DNA of 24,735 nucleotides from JANLYQ01 sp031365725 (GTDB lineage Bacteria > Actinomycetota > Actinomycetes > JACCUZ01), in NCBI GenBank assembly GCA_031365725.1, contig JANLYQ010000032.1:1-24735 (forward strand), written 5' to 3'. Each line of letters begins with the position of its first letter. Within the stretch, counting starts at the first letter, position 1. The notes under the pieces were generated by a model that was given only the letters and a program-made list of their open reading frames with translations, did not search any database and had not been told where the DNA came from. Shown here piece by piece: positions 1 through 6,930 of the stretch. Both the position numbers and the translations under genes were made by a program.

Positions 1-792
1 CTCGCCGCGCTGACAGGCGTGCTGGCCGGCTGCTCAGGTCAGGTCACCACGACCGGCTGGCCCGGTGACGGGTCGGGCGGGACCTCACTGTCGGCGTCCG
101 GCGCGCCTTCCCCCACCACCCCGGACAGCACCACGGCGACACCAGCGGCCGACCACCCGTGCCCCGTGCCCCGCGACGCTGCGGACGGCCAGCCGCAAGC
201 CATCATCGACTGGGTGCCGTTCGTCATGGTGGGCGGCCGGATGTTCATCAGGTCCGGTGAGGGCCGTGCGCTCGACGCGACGCTGGTCGGCGCGGAGGTG
301 GCCCGGGTCCGCTGCCACATCGCCCACATCGTGACCGATCCGGGCTACCGCACCCAGGACGGCGATGCGTCCTTCCTTCCCGTGGGCGCCACGGTGCACC
401 GGTTCGGTGACGCGAACCCGGCCTTGCGGCTCGCGGTGAAGGACCAGGACGGCTGGGCGGTCTACGAGGCCTCCGACGTGCCAGGCGCTCGGACCGGAGC
501 CGACCTGCTCGACATCGCGACCACCACGGCGATCGAGCTGGTCGACGGCGACACCGGCACCCATGTAGTCGGGCGGATCGCCACCTCGGCCCAGGTCCGC
601 GCGGTCGTGGACGCGGTGCTGGCTGCACCGGTGCGCACGGAACAGGTCGACGGCAGCGGCTCCCTGGAGTTCGTTCGGTTCGTGCTGGCCGACGGCACCG
701 CGGTGCAGCGACCCTGGGATCGCTCCGGACGCGTTCTCGGTCTCCGGCTCACAGCACCCGCCGAGCTGGACCAGCTGCTGCCGTCGCCCTGA
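1..792 (+). CDS. Putative lipoprotein, 5' end outside the window
   Basis: The frame is open from base 1 and reads L-A-A-L-T-G-V-L-A-G-C-S-G, which is the end of a lipoprotein signal peptide with lipobox L-A-G-C (Cys at bases 31-33). The true start therefore lies upstream, and the GTG at base 19 is probably internal to the signal peptide. The mature part begins with a Gly/Ser/Thr/Pro-rich linker typical of actinobacterial lipoproteins. About 200 residues follow with two further Cys residues, in the stretches HPCPVP and VRCHIA, which might form a disulfide. I recognise no domain, so the function is unknown; the protein is expected to be anchored to the outer face of the membrane. It lies 56 bases upstream of fumC on the same strand, so co-transcription is possible. 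I am confident it is a real gene; no role can be assigned. Confidence 0.75.
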   Translation, partial: LAALTGVLAGCSGQVTTTGWPGDGSGGTSLSASGAPSPTTPDSTTATPAADHPCPVPRDAADGQPQAIIDWVPFVMVGGRMFIRSGEGRALDATLVGAEVARVRCHIAHIVTDPGYRTQDGDASFLPVGATVHRFGDANPALRLAVKDQDGWAVYEASDVPGARTGADLLDIATTTAIELVDGDTGTHVVGRIATSAQVRAVVDAVLAAPVRTEQVDGSGSLEFVRFVLADGTAVQRPWDRSGRVLGLRLTAPAELDQLLPSP

Positions 793-848
793 CCGAGCAG
801 ACCGGACCTCCTCACCGGCGCGATTGCCGCCCTTGATAGGACAGGGGC

Positions 849-2303
849 ATGAACGAGCTCACCACCGAGGACCCCGCACACAGCAGCAGGCGCACCACCG
901 CCTCCCCGGCCCCGATCGATCACCGCTTTCGCACCGAGCACGACTCGATGGGTGAGGTGCAGGTGCCGGCCGAGGCCCTCTGGCGGGCCCAGACCCAGCG
1001 GGCGGTCGAGAACTTCCCCATCTCCGGCGCACCGATCGACGCCGCGCTGATCAGCGCGCTGGCCTCGATCAAGGGCGCGGCCGCGACGGTCAACGCCGAT
1101 CTCGGGGTGCTCGACACGGACGTGGCCGCTGCGATCCACGCGGCGGCGGCCGAGGTCGCGCGTGGGGACCACGACAGCCACTTCCCGATCGACGTCTTCC
1201 AGACCGGGTCGGGCACGTCGAGCAACATGAACGCCAACGAGGTGATCGCGACGCTCGCGACCCGGCGACTCGGACACGACGTGCACCCCAACGACCACGT
1301 CAACGCCTCGCAGTCGTCCAACGACGTCTTCCCCTCGGCCATCCACATCGCCGCCACCGGCAGCGTCGTGCGCGACCTCGTGCCAGCGCTCACGCACCTC
1401 GAGAACTCGTTGCAGCGCAAGGCCGATCAGCTCGCCGACGTCGTGAAGAGCGGTCGCACCCACCTGATGGACGCGACGCCGGTGACCCTCGGGCAGGAGT
1501 TCGGGGGCTATGCCGCGCAGGTTGCTCGCGGCATCGAGCGGGTCGAGTCCGCGCTCCCTCGGGTGGCCGAGCTCCCCCTGGGCGGGACGGCCGTGGGCAC
1601 CGGCATCAACACCCCGGTGGGCTTCGCCGCTGCCGTCGTACGCCGGTTGGCCGAGGACCTCGGTCTGCCGCTGACCGAGGCCCGGGACCACTTCGAGGCG
1701 CAGGGGGCACGTGATGCGCTGGTCGAGCTTTCGGGGCAGCTGCGCACCGTCGCGGTGTCGCTGACGAAGATCTGCAACGACATCCGCTGGATGGGGTCCG
1801 GTCCGCGCACCGGGCTCGGCGAGATCCATCTGCCCGACCTGCAACCGGGCTCGTCGATCATGCCCGGCAAGGTCAACCCGGTCATCCCCGAGGCCACGCT
1901 GATGGTGTGCGCGCAGGTGATCGGCAACGACGCGGCCATCACCTTCGCCGGCGCGTCCGGCAGCTTCGAGCTCAACGTGATGATGCCGGTGCTCGCACGC
2001 AACGTGCTCGAGTCGGTGCGCCTGCTCGCGAACGTGGCCCGGCTGCTGGCCGACCGCTGCATCGACGGCATCACCGCCGACGTCGACCGCTGCCGTGAGC
2101 TGGCCGAGTCCTCACCCTCGGTCGTCACCCCCCTCAACCGGTTCATCGGCTACGAGGCCGCCGCTACGGTCGCCAAGGCGGCCGTCGCGGAGCGGAAGTC
2201 GATCCGCGAGGTCGTGCTCGAGCAGGGCTACGTCGACCGCGGCGAGCTCACCGAGTCCCAGCTGGACGAGGCGCTAGACGTGCTGCGCATGACCCACCCC
2301 TGA
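849..2303 (+). CDS. fumC: Fumarate hydratase, class II
   Basis: Interconverts fumarate and L-malate in the TCA cycle, as a cytosolic homotetramer without an iron-sulfur cluster. The 484-residue product is slightly longer than the roughly 465 usual for FumC because of an N-terminal extension of about 25 residues. It carries the family's substrate-binding segments: T-G-S-G-T-S-S-N-M-N (about 119-128), N-A-S-Q-S-S-N-D just after it, and S-G-R-T-H-L-M-D-A-T-P with the active-site His near 205. The fumarase/aspartase signature G-S-S-I-M-P-G-K-V-N (334-343) holds the mobile catalytic Ser loop. The ATG at 849 follows the purine-rich stretch ggacagggg. Argininosuccinate lyase and aspartase share the signature, but overall motif order and length fit fumarase best. 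Fumarase near phoH and uppS matches the M. tuberculosis Rv1098c neighbourhood as I recall it. Confidence 0.97.
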   Translation: MNELTTEDPAHSSRRTTASPAPIDHRFRTEHDSMGEVQVPAEALWRAQTQRAVENFPISGAPIDAALISALASIKGAAATVNADLGVLDTDVAAAIHAAAAEVARGDHDSHFPIDVFQTGSGTSSNMNANEVIATLATRRLGHDVHPNDHVNASQSSNDVFPSAIHIAATGSVVRDLVPALTHLENSLQRKADQLADVVKSGRTHLMDATPVTLGQEFGGYAAQVARGIERVESALPRVAELPLGGTAVGTGINTPVGFAAAVVRRLAEDLGLPLTEARDHFEAQGARDALVELSGQLRTVAVSLTKICNDIRWMGSGPRTGLGEIHLPDLQPGSSIMPGKVNPVIPEATLMVCAQVIGNDAAITFAGASGSFELNVMMPVLARNVLESVRLLANVARLLADRCIDGITADVDRCRELAESSPSVVTPLNRFIGYEAAATVAKAAVAERKSIREVVLEQGYVDRGELTESQLDEALDVLRMTHP

Positions 2304-2359
2304 TGATGCGGCGAAGCACGTGAGTCAGGACCTGCAGGTGGGTGAAGCCAGGCAGGTGG

Positions 2360-3001
2360 TCAGTACCAGCCCTGGCCCTGCCAGCGGCCCCAGGCCGCGC
2401 AGGGTGTGCCGTAGGACGACGTGATGTAGGCCAGGCCCCAGGCGATCTGGGTGACCGGGTTGGTGCGCCAGTCACCGCCGTAGGTGCTCATCTTGGAGCC
2501 GGGCAGCGCCTGCGGGATGCCGTAGGCGTCCGAGCTCGGGTTGTTCGCGCTGACCTGCCAGCCGGACTCGTGCTGCCAGAGCAGCGAGAGGCAGGAGTAC
2601 TCGCTCGCGCCCCAGCCGTAGCGCGAGGACATCATGGTGCGGGCGATCTGGTGCGGGTCGGCGGCGGCGAGCGCTGCCCGGGCGGCCGACCGGCTGGCGC
2701 GCTTTCTCGCCACGGCCTGCTCACGACCCTGCACCTGGGCCAGGGCGTAGCCGACCGGCACGCCTGAGCGGGTCACCGAGGCCCCGGCCGGGAAGGGCCC
2801 GACCACGGTCGGCGTGACCTCGGCCGCCGGGTCGCCGGTTGCAGCCGAGAACGTCATCAGCGGCGCGCCGGTCATCGACGACGCGGTGGCGCTGACGCCG
2901 AGGGCGACACCGGTCAGCGCCGTCACGGCCACCGCTGCGGTCCGGACGGGCCGGCGACGCCGAGGGCGTCGGTGACGGCCACGCGGGACGAGCAGGGACA
3001 C
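2360..3001 (-). CDS. Secreted lytic-transglycosylase-like protein
   Basis: Small exported protein. A very Arg-rich n-region is followed by a hydrophobic segment (V-R-T-A-A-V-A-V-T-A-L-T-G-V-A-L) and an A-T-A-type cleavage region. A variable Ala/Arg-rich linker leads into a C-terminal domain of about 95 residues with S-L-L-W-Q-H-E-S-G-W, N-P-S-S-D-A-Y-G-I-P-Q-A and Q-I-A-W-G-L-A-Y-I. This is the lysozyme-like/SLT fold pattern of many actinobacterial peptidoglycan hydrolases; the Glu in H-E-S-G-W is the expected catalytic acid. Two Cys (in Y-S-C-L and T-P-C-A) probably form a disulfide. The likely role is cleavage of peptidoglycan glycan strands during growth. The GTG at 3001 is preceded by GGAAGGA at 10 bases; an in-frame GTG at 3037 would add 12 residues and also has a weak site (TGAGG). 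It is convergent with fumC and lies about 100 bases downstream of phoH. Confidence 0.85.
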   Translation of the reverse strand: MSLLVPRGRHRRPRRRRPVRTAAVAVTALTGVALGVSATASSMTGAPLMTFSAATGDPAAEVTPTVVGPFPAGASVTRSGVPVGYALAQVQGREQAVARKRASRSAARAALAAADPHQIARTMMSSRYGWGASEYSCLSLLWQHESGWQVSANNPSSDAYGIPQALPGSKMSTYGGDWRTNPVTQIAWGLAYITSSYGTPCAAWGRWQGQGWY

Positions 3002-3097
3002 GAGACAGGGGTCCTTCCGGAGAGAGGGCAGACCCACGACGGTGCCTCACGAGCGCGGAAACAGCCAATCGGCGGCCCGTGTGCTTGCTCACAACCC

Positions 3098-4414
3098 TCA
3101 GCCGGGCAGGTCCTCCAGCATCTCGGTGACCAGCGCGGCGATCGGCGAGCGCTCGGAGCGGGACAGGGTGACGTGGGCGAAGAGCGGGTGCCCCTTGAGC
3201 GCCTCGATCACCGAGGCCACGCCGTCGTGCCGACCCACCCGCAGGTTGTCGCGCTGGGCGACGTCGTGGGTGAGCACGACCCGGGAGCCCTGCCCGATGC
3301 GGGACAGCACGGTGAGCAGGACGTTGCGCTCGAGTGACTGGGCCTCGTCGACGATGACGAACGCGTCGTGCAGCGAGCGGCCCCGGATGTGGGTGAGGGG
3401 CAGGACCTCGAGCATCCCGCGGTCCATGATCTCCTCGACCACGTCGGTCGTGACGAGTGCGCCGAGGGTGTCGAAGACCGCCTGGCCCCAGGGGTTCATC
3501 TTCTCGGCCTCGTTGCCCGGGAGGTAGCCGAGGTCCTGCCCGCCCACGGCGTAGAGCGGTCGGAAGACCACGACGCGACGGTGGTGGCGGCGCTCCATCA
3601 CGGCCTCGAGCCCGGCGCAGAGCGCGAGCGCGGACTTTCCGGTGCCGGCCCGCCCACCGAGGGAGACGATGCCGACGTCGGGGTCGAGCAGGATGTCGAG
3701 GGCGATGCGCTGCTCTGCGCTGCGACCGTGCAGACCGAAGGCGTCGCGGTCGCCACGCACGAGCCGTACCCGCTTCTCGGGGGTGACCCGACCGAGTGCG
3801 CTGCCTCGCTCGGAGACGAGCACCAGCCCGGTGTGGCAGGGCAGGTCGCGGGCCTCCGCGAGGTCGACGTGGTCGGACTCGTAGAGCGCGTCGACCAGCT
3901 CGCCGGGCACCACGACCTCAGCCATGCCGGTGAACCCGGCGTCCACGGCGCCGGTGCCGCGGTACTCCTCGGCGGTGAGGCCCACGGCGCTGGCCTTGAC
4001 CCGCATCGGCAGGTCCTTGCTGACCAGCGTGACGTCGCGACCTTCGGTGGCGAGGTTGCGGGCGACGGCCAGGATGGTCGTGTCGTGGTCGGCTGTCCGA
4101 CCGTGCCCGCGGAAGCCGGCGGGGAGCACCGAGGGGTCGGTGTGGTTGAGCTCGACCCGCAGGCTGCCCCCGGTCTCGCCGAGCGGCAGGGGTTCGTCGA
4201 GGCGACCGTGCGCCACCCGCAGGTCGTCGAGCAGGCGCAAGGCCTGCCGGGCGAAGTAGCCCAGCTCGGGGTGGTCGCGCTTGCCTTCCAGCTCGATGAT
4301 CACTACGACGGGGAGCACGACCTCGTGCTCGTCGAAGCGGAGCAACGCGTGCGGGTCGGCGAGCAGGACGCTCGTGTCGAGGACGAAGGTCCGCTGCTGG
4401 ACGGCTGCAGTCAC
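3098..4414 (-). CDS. phoH: PIN domain-PhoH ATPase fusion (PhoH2-like)
   Basis: 438-residue cytosolic protein with an N-terminal PIN nuclease domain (about 8-145) fused to a PhoH-type P-loop ATPase (about 225-438). PIN acidic residues are visible: D13 in V-L-D-T-S-V-L-L, E41/E43 in I-E-L-E-G-K-R, D110/D111 in D-H-D-T-T-I-L, and D134. The ATPase has Walker A G-G-R-A-G-T-G-K-S (253-261) and Walker B V-I-V-D-E-A-Q (353-359). Proteins of this architecture in mycobacteria (PhoH2, Rv1095) are described as sequence-specific RNA helicase/RNases and, with a short upstream partner, as toxin-antitoxin-like. I saw no convincing small partner ORF in the 119 bases upstream (4415-4533). The GTG at 4414 has GAGGGG about 9 bases upstream. 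It follows uppS on the same strand and may be co-transcribed with it. Confidence 0.95.
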   Translation of the reverse strand: MTAAVQQRTFVLDTSVLLADPHALLRFDEHEVVLPVVVIIELEGKRDHPELGYFARQALRLLDDLRVAHGRLDEPLPLGETGGSLRVELNHTDPSVLPAGFRGHGRTADHDTTILAVARNLATEGRDVTLVSKDLPMRVKASAVGLTAEEYRGTGAVDAGFTGMAEVVVPGELVDALYESDHVDLAEARDLPCHTGLVLVSERGSALGRVTPEKRVRLVRGDRDAFGLHGRSAEQRIALDILLDPDVGIVSLGGRAGTGKSALALCAGLEAVMERRHHRRVVVFRPLYAVGGQDLGYLPGNEAEKMNPWGQAVFDTLGALVTTDVVEEIMDRGMLEVLPLTHIRGRSLHDAFVIVDEAQSLERNVLLTVLSRIGQGSRVVLTHDVAQRDNLRVGRHDGVASVIEALKGHPLFAHVTLSRSERSPIAALVTEMLEDLPG

Positions 4415-4533
4415 GTGGGTGTTCCCCTCACACCTGCGGCCGGCGCGGCTGCCGTCCGCTCGCGACCGACGCTACGCCGGGCCGATGATCGTCCGGGCCG
4501 CGACACGCGAGGCGCCAGGTGGTCGGCTACTCC

Positions 4534-5295
4534 TCAGCTGCCGAAGCGACGGTGCCGCGCGGCGTAGGCGCGCAGGGCCCGCAGGAAGTCCACCTTGCGG
4601 AAGTCCGGCCAGTACGCCTCGCAGAAGTAGAACTCCGAGTTGGCGCTCTGCCAGAGCAGGAAGCCCGACAGCCGCTGCTCCCCCGAGGTACGGATGACGA
4701 GGTCGGGGTCGGGTTGGCCCTTGGTGTAGAGGTGCTCGGCGATGTGCTCGACGTCGAGCAGGTTGGCGAGGTCCTCGATCGTGGTGCCCTTGGACGCATG
4801 CTCGTGCAGCAGCGAGCGCACCGCGTCGGCGATCTCGCGGCGACCGCCGTAGCCCACGGCGACGTTGACGTGCAGACCGGTCACATCGGCGGTGCGCCCG
4901 GCGGCGTCCTTGAGTGCGCGGGCGGTGTCGGCGGGCAGCAGGTCCAGCGCGCCGACCGGGTGCACCCGCCACCGTCCGGCGTCAGCGATGTCCTCGACCA
5001 GGCCCTCGATGATCGCCAGCAGCGGTGTCAGCTCGGAGCTCGGGCGGGTGAGGTTGTCGGTCGAGAGCAGCCACAGCGTGACCACCTCGACACCGGCCTC
5101 GTCGCACCAGCCGAGGACCTCCTCGACCTTGTCCGCGCCGGCCCGCCAGCCGCGGGACTTGGGCGCGCCGGAGGCCTTGGCCCAGCGGCGGTTGCCGTCG
5201 AGGATGACTCCGACGTGACGCGGGATCTGGTCGCGGTCGAGCGAGGCTGCAATGCGCTTGGCGTAGAAGCCGTACAGCAGGTCCCGCACGCTCAT
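4534..5295 (-). CDS. uppS: Isoprenyl transferase (short-chain Z-prenyl diphosphate synthase type)
   Basis: 253-residue cis-prenyltransferase that condenses isopentenyl diphosphate onto an allylic diphosphate, feeding polyprenyl-phosphate carrier synthesis for the cell wall. Conserved regions are all present: catalytic H-V-G-V-I-L-D-G-N-R-R-W-A (27-39, Asp 33), L-W-L-L-S-T-D-N-L-T-R-P (74-85), V-A-V-G-Y-G-G-R-R-E-I (146-155), and D-L-V-I-R-T-S-G-E-Q-R-L-S-G-F-L-L-W with S-E-F-Y-F (198-224). The D-G-N-R-R-W variant (rather than D-G-N-G-R-W), the N-terminal L-L-Y-G-F-Y-A-K-R and the C-terminal A-R-H-R-R-F-G closely resemble M. tuberculosis Rv1086, an omega,E,Z-farnesyl diphosphate synthase. The short-chain paralogue is therefore more likely than the long-chain UPP/decaprenyl enzyme; motifs alone cannot fix chain length. 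The ATG at 5295 faces trhA across a 74-base shared promoter region. Confidence 0.95.
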   Translation of the reverse strand: MSVRDLLYGFYAKRIAASLDRDQIPRHVGVILDGNRRWAKASGAPKSRGWRAGADKVEEVLGWCDEAGVEVVTLWLLSTDNLTRPSSELTPLLAIIEGLVEDIADAGRWRVHPVGALDLLPADTARALKDAAGRTADVTGLHVNVAVGYGGRREIADAVRSLLHEHASKGTTIEDLANLLDVEHIAEHLYTKGQPDPDLVIRTSGEQRLSGFLLWQSANSEFYFCEAYWPDFRKVDFLRALRAYAARHRRFGS

Positions 5296-5369
5296 GACTC
5301 TAGCGCCGAGGGCTATACCCGTAACCTACTGTTTGGTAACTTACGGTCGCGTAGGTTATCCTCGTTGCC
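5296..5369. promoter_or_regulatory. Divergent uppS/trhA promoter with 15-bp-spaced repeats
   Basis: This 74-base gap is visibly richer in A+T than its surroundings. It contains GTAACCTAC at 5321-5329, GTAACTTAC at 5336-5344 (itself a GTAA-C-TTAC palindrome), and the inverted copy GTAGGTTAT at 5351-5359, with start points exactly 15 bases apart. TAACCTAC (5322-5329) and GTAGGTTA (5351-5358) are perfect reverse complements. TAGGTT, a plausible actinobacterial -10, is present in both directions. The forward one (5352-5357) ends 12 bases before the trhA ATG, so trhA mRNA may be nearly leaderless. Operator identity is inference. Confidence 0.55.
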
Positions 5370-6068
5370 ATGCCCGCCACCCCGTCCCTACCGATGCCCA
5401 CCGGGCCGGCGACGGCCGCCCGCGAGGTCGTGCGCGCGGTCAAGCCGCGGCTGCGTGGCTGGATGCACGCCGGTGCCTTCCCGGTCTCGGTGGTGCTCGG
5501 CATCGTGCTTGTCACGCTGGCCGACGGGACCCGCGAGACCGTGGCCACGGCGGTCTACGCGATCAGCGCGGCGCTGCTGTTCGGCATCTCCGGGCTCTAC
5601 CACCGGGGCACCTGGACGCCGCGGGTGGAGCGGCACCTCAAGAGGTTCGACCACTCCAACATCTTCTTGATCATCGCCGGCACCTACACCCCGTTCAGCG
5701 TCATCCTGCTGCACAACCGGGGTGGCACCGCACTGCTCTGGATCGTGTGGTCTGCGGCGGTGGCCGGCATCGCGTTCCGGGTGCTGTGGGTCGGCGCGCC
5801 GCGGTGGCTCTACACCCCGGTCTACCTGGCACTGGGCTGGGTCGCGATCTTCTACATCGGTGCCATCCTCGATACCGGCGGTCCCGCTGTCGTCACGCTG
5901 CTCGCTGTCGGTGGCGGCCTCTACAGCATCGGCGGCGTCGTCTATGCCACCAAGAAGCCCAACCCCTCGCCCCGTTGGTTCGGCTTCCACGAGGTTTTCC
6001 ACGCGTTGACGCTGGGCGCCTACGTCGTGCACTACGTCGCGATCTCGCTGGCCACCTACGGCAGCTGA
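5370..6068 (+). CDS. trhA: Hemolysin III family membrane protein (PAQR/TrhA)
   Basis: 232-residue protein with seven predicted membrane spans and the PAQR/hemolysin III signature. G-I-S-G-L-Y-H-R lies at the end of TM2, D-H-S-N-I-F-L-I-I-A-G-T-Y-T-P-F at TM3, and G-F-H-E-V-F-H-A-L in the last span. The His of S-G-L-Y-H and the H-E-V-F-H pair are the expected metal-site ligands of this superfamily. Bacterial members have been linked to membrane lipid and energy homeostasis; haemolytic activity should not be assumed. The ATG at 5370 has no clear Shine-Dalgarno sequence but lies just after a candidate -10, consistent with a leaderless transcript. The 3' end overlaps the convergent apbE by 13 bases. 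Its position beside an Rv1086-like prenyltransferase mirrors Rv1085c in M. tuberculosis as I recall it. Confidence 0.93.
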   Translation: MPATPSLPMPTGPATAAREVVRAVKPRLRGWMHAGAFPVSVVLGIVLVTLADGTRETVATAVYAISAALLFGISGLYHRGTWTPRVERHLKRFDHSNIFLIIAGTYTPFSVILLHNRGGTALLWIVWSAAVAGIAFRVLWVGAPRWLYTPVYLALGWVAIFYIGAILDTGGPAVVTLLAVGGGLYSIGGVVYATKKPNPSPRWFGFHEVFHALTLGAYVVHYVAISLATYGS

Positions 6069-6874
6069 GCAGGCGGGCCCGTCGCGAACGCCGGCCCGAA
6101 GAACGACGCCTGCCCGTCCTTGATCAGGTACACCGACCAGTCGGGGAGGTCCGCGAACCAGGCGGCAGCACCCGGGCCTTCGACCAGGGCGGCGGTGGCC
6201 AGGGCATCAGCGAGCCCAGCGTCCGGGCCGACGATGGTGGCCGAGTCGTAGTGCACGGTGTCGCTGCGGGTGCGCGGGTTGGTGATGTGTCGACCCCGCT
6301 CGTAGAGCCCGCTGGTGGCGACCGCGCCGTCACCGACGTGCACCACCTGCACGACCTGCTGGGTGTCGTAGGGGTTGAGGATGCCGATCGCCCACGGCTC
6401 ACCGGGCGACTGCTCACCCAGGCAGGCGATGTCGCCGGCCGCGTTGACGCACACGTTGGGGATGCCCGCGGCTCGCACCTGCAGCGCCACCTGCCCGGCC
6501 GCCCAGCCCTTCACGTAGCCCGAGGGGTCGACCCCACCCGGCACTGACCAGGGGTCGAAAGCACCGCCGGTGCGGACCCTTGCCTGCTGGCAGGCGGCGA
6601 GCACCTCCTGCACCACGAGCGGGGTCCGGTCCAGCGTGATCAACCCGTTGCGGTACATCGTGATCGGCGTGTCCACGCGGTAGGTGGAGAACCACGCGTC
6701 GACCTGGTGCAGGTAGGCGACGGCCTCGCTGACGATCGCCTCGAAGTCCTCCGGCAGCTCCGGCGCGCGCAGGTCGAACGTGACCGCAGTCCCCCACACG
6801 TGCTCGACGTGCACGCGCCGCTCCCACGGCCCTGGACCGGCCAGGGTGATCTGAGGGACGACGGAGTCGGGCAC
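6056..6874 (-). CDS. apbE: FAD:protein FMN transferase (ApbE family)
   Basis: Transfers FMN from FAD onto a hydroxyl side chain of FMN-binding-domain proteins. The 272-residue product has the family pattern: W-G-T-A-V-T-F-D near 27-34, V-D-A-W-F-S-T-Y (58-65), T-G-G-A-F-D-P-W-S (102-110), D-P-S-G-Y-V-K-G-W-A (116-125), V-N-A-A-G-D-I (143-149), A-T-S-G-L-Y-E-R-G with H-I-T-N-P (186-200), and D223/T227 in A-D-A-L-A-T-A, the expected Mg-binding pair. I chose GTG at 6874 because AGGA sits 7 bases upstream and homology-like sequence begins just after it. The frame stays open to 7111, but that would overlap the preceding FMN-binding gene. No signal peptide or lipobox is visible, so the enzyme looks cytoplasmic. 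It is the last gene of a five-gene flavin operon whose three FMN-binding-domain products are its obvious substrates. Confidence 0.93.
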   Translation of the reverse strand: MPDSVVPQITLAGPGPWERRVHVEHVWGTAVTFDLRAPELPEDFEAIVSEAVAYLHQVDAWFSTYRVDTPITMYRNGLITLDRTPLVVQEVLAACQQARVRTGGAFDPWSVPGGVDPSGYVKGWAAGQVALQVRAAGIPNVCVNAAGDIACLGEQSPGEPWAIGILNPYDTQQVVQVVHVGDGAVATSGLYERGRHITNPRTRSDTVHYDSATIVGPDAGLADALATAALVEGPGAAAWFADLPDWSVYLIKDGQASFFGPAFATGPPAQLP

Positions 6875-6930
6875 CCCGCGATCCTGCCGTGCCGAGGCCG
6901 TCGCCGCAGCCTCCGGCGCGCGGCCAGCCG

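Noticed and set aside
462..1844. Open frame of 460 codons on the minus strand opposite fumC
   Set aside because: It is a shadow of fumC in GC-rich DNA: the composition is Arg/Gly/Asp-rich without any domain, and fumC on the other strand has full family motifs.
2330..2339. ACCTGCAGGT palindrome between fumC and the transglycosylase-like gene as a terminator
   Set aside because: A 10-base palindrome cannot form a stable hairpin with a loop and has no T-run; a role cannot be supported.
3038..3097. Riboswitch (for example c-di-AMP type) upstream of the transglycosylase-like gene
   Set aside because: Such elements precede some actinobacterial wall hydrolases, but only about 60-100 bases are available and no conserved riboswitch core is visible.
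4415..4533. Small antitoxin ORF upstream of phoH, as reported for mycobacterial PhoH2
   Set aside because: The 119-base gap contains no convincing start with ribosome-binding site and open frame in the minus direction.
3368..4567. 399-codon plus-strand frame opposite phoH
   Set aside because: Antisense to a gene with clear PIN and Walker motifs; its product has no recognisable fold and arises from high GC at third positions.
5370..6068. Haemolysin/virulence factor
   Set aside because: The family name is historical; PAQR/TrhA members are widespread membrane-homeostasis proteins and nothing here suggests secretion or toxicity.
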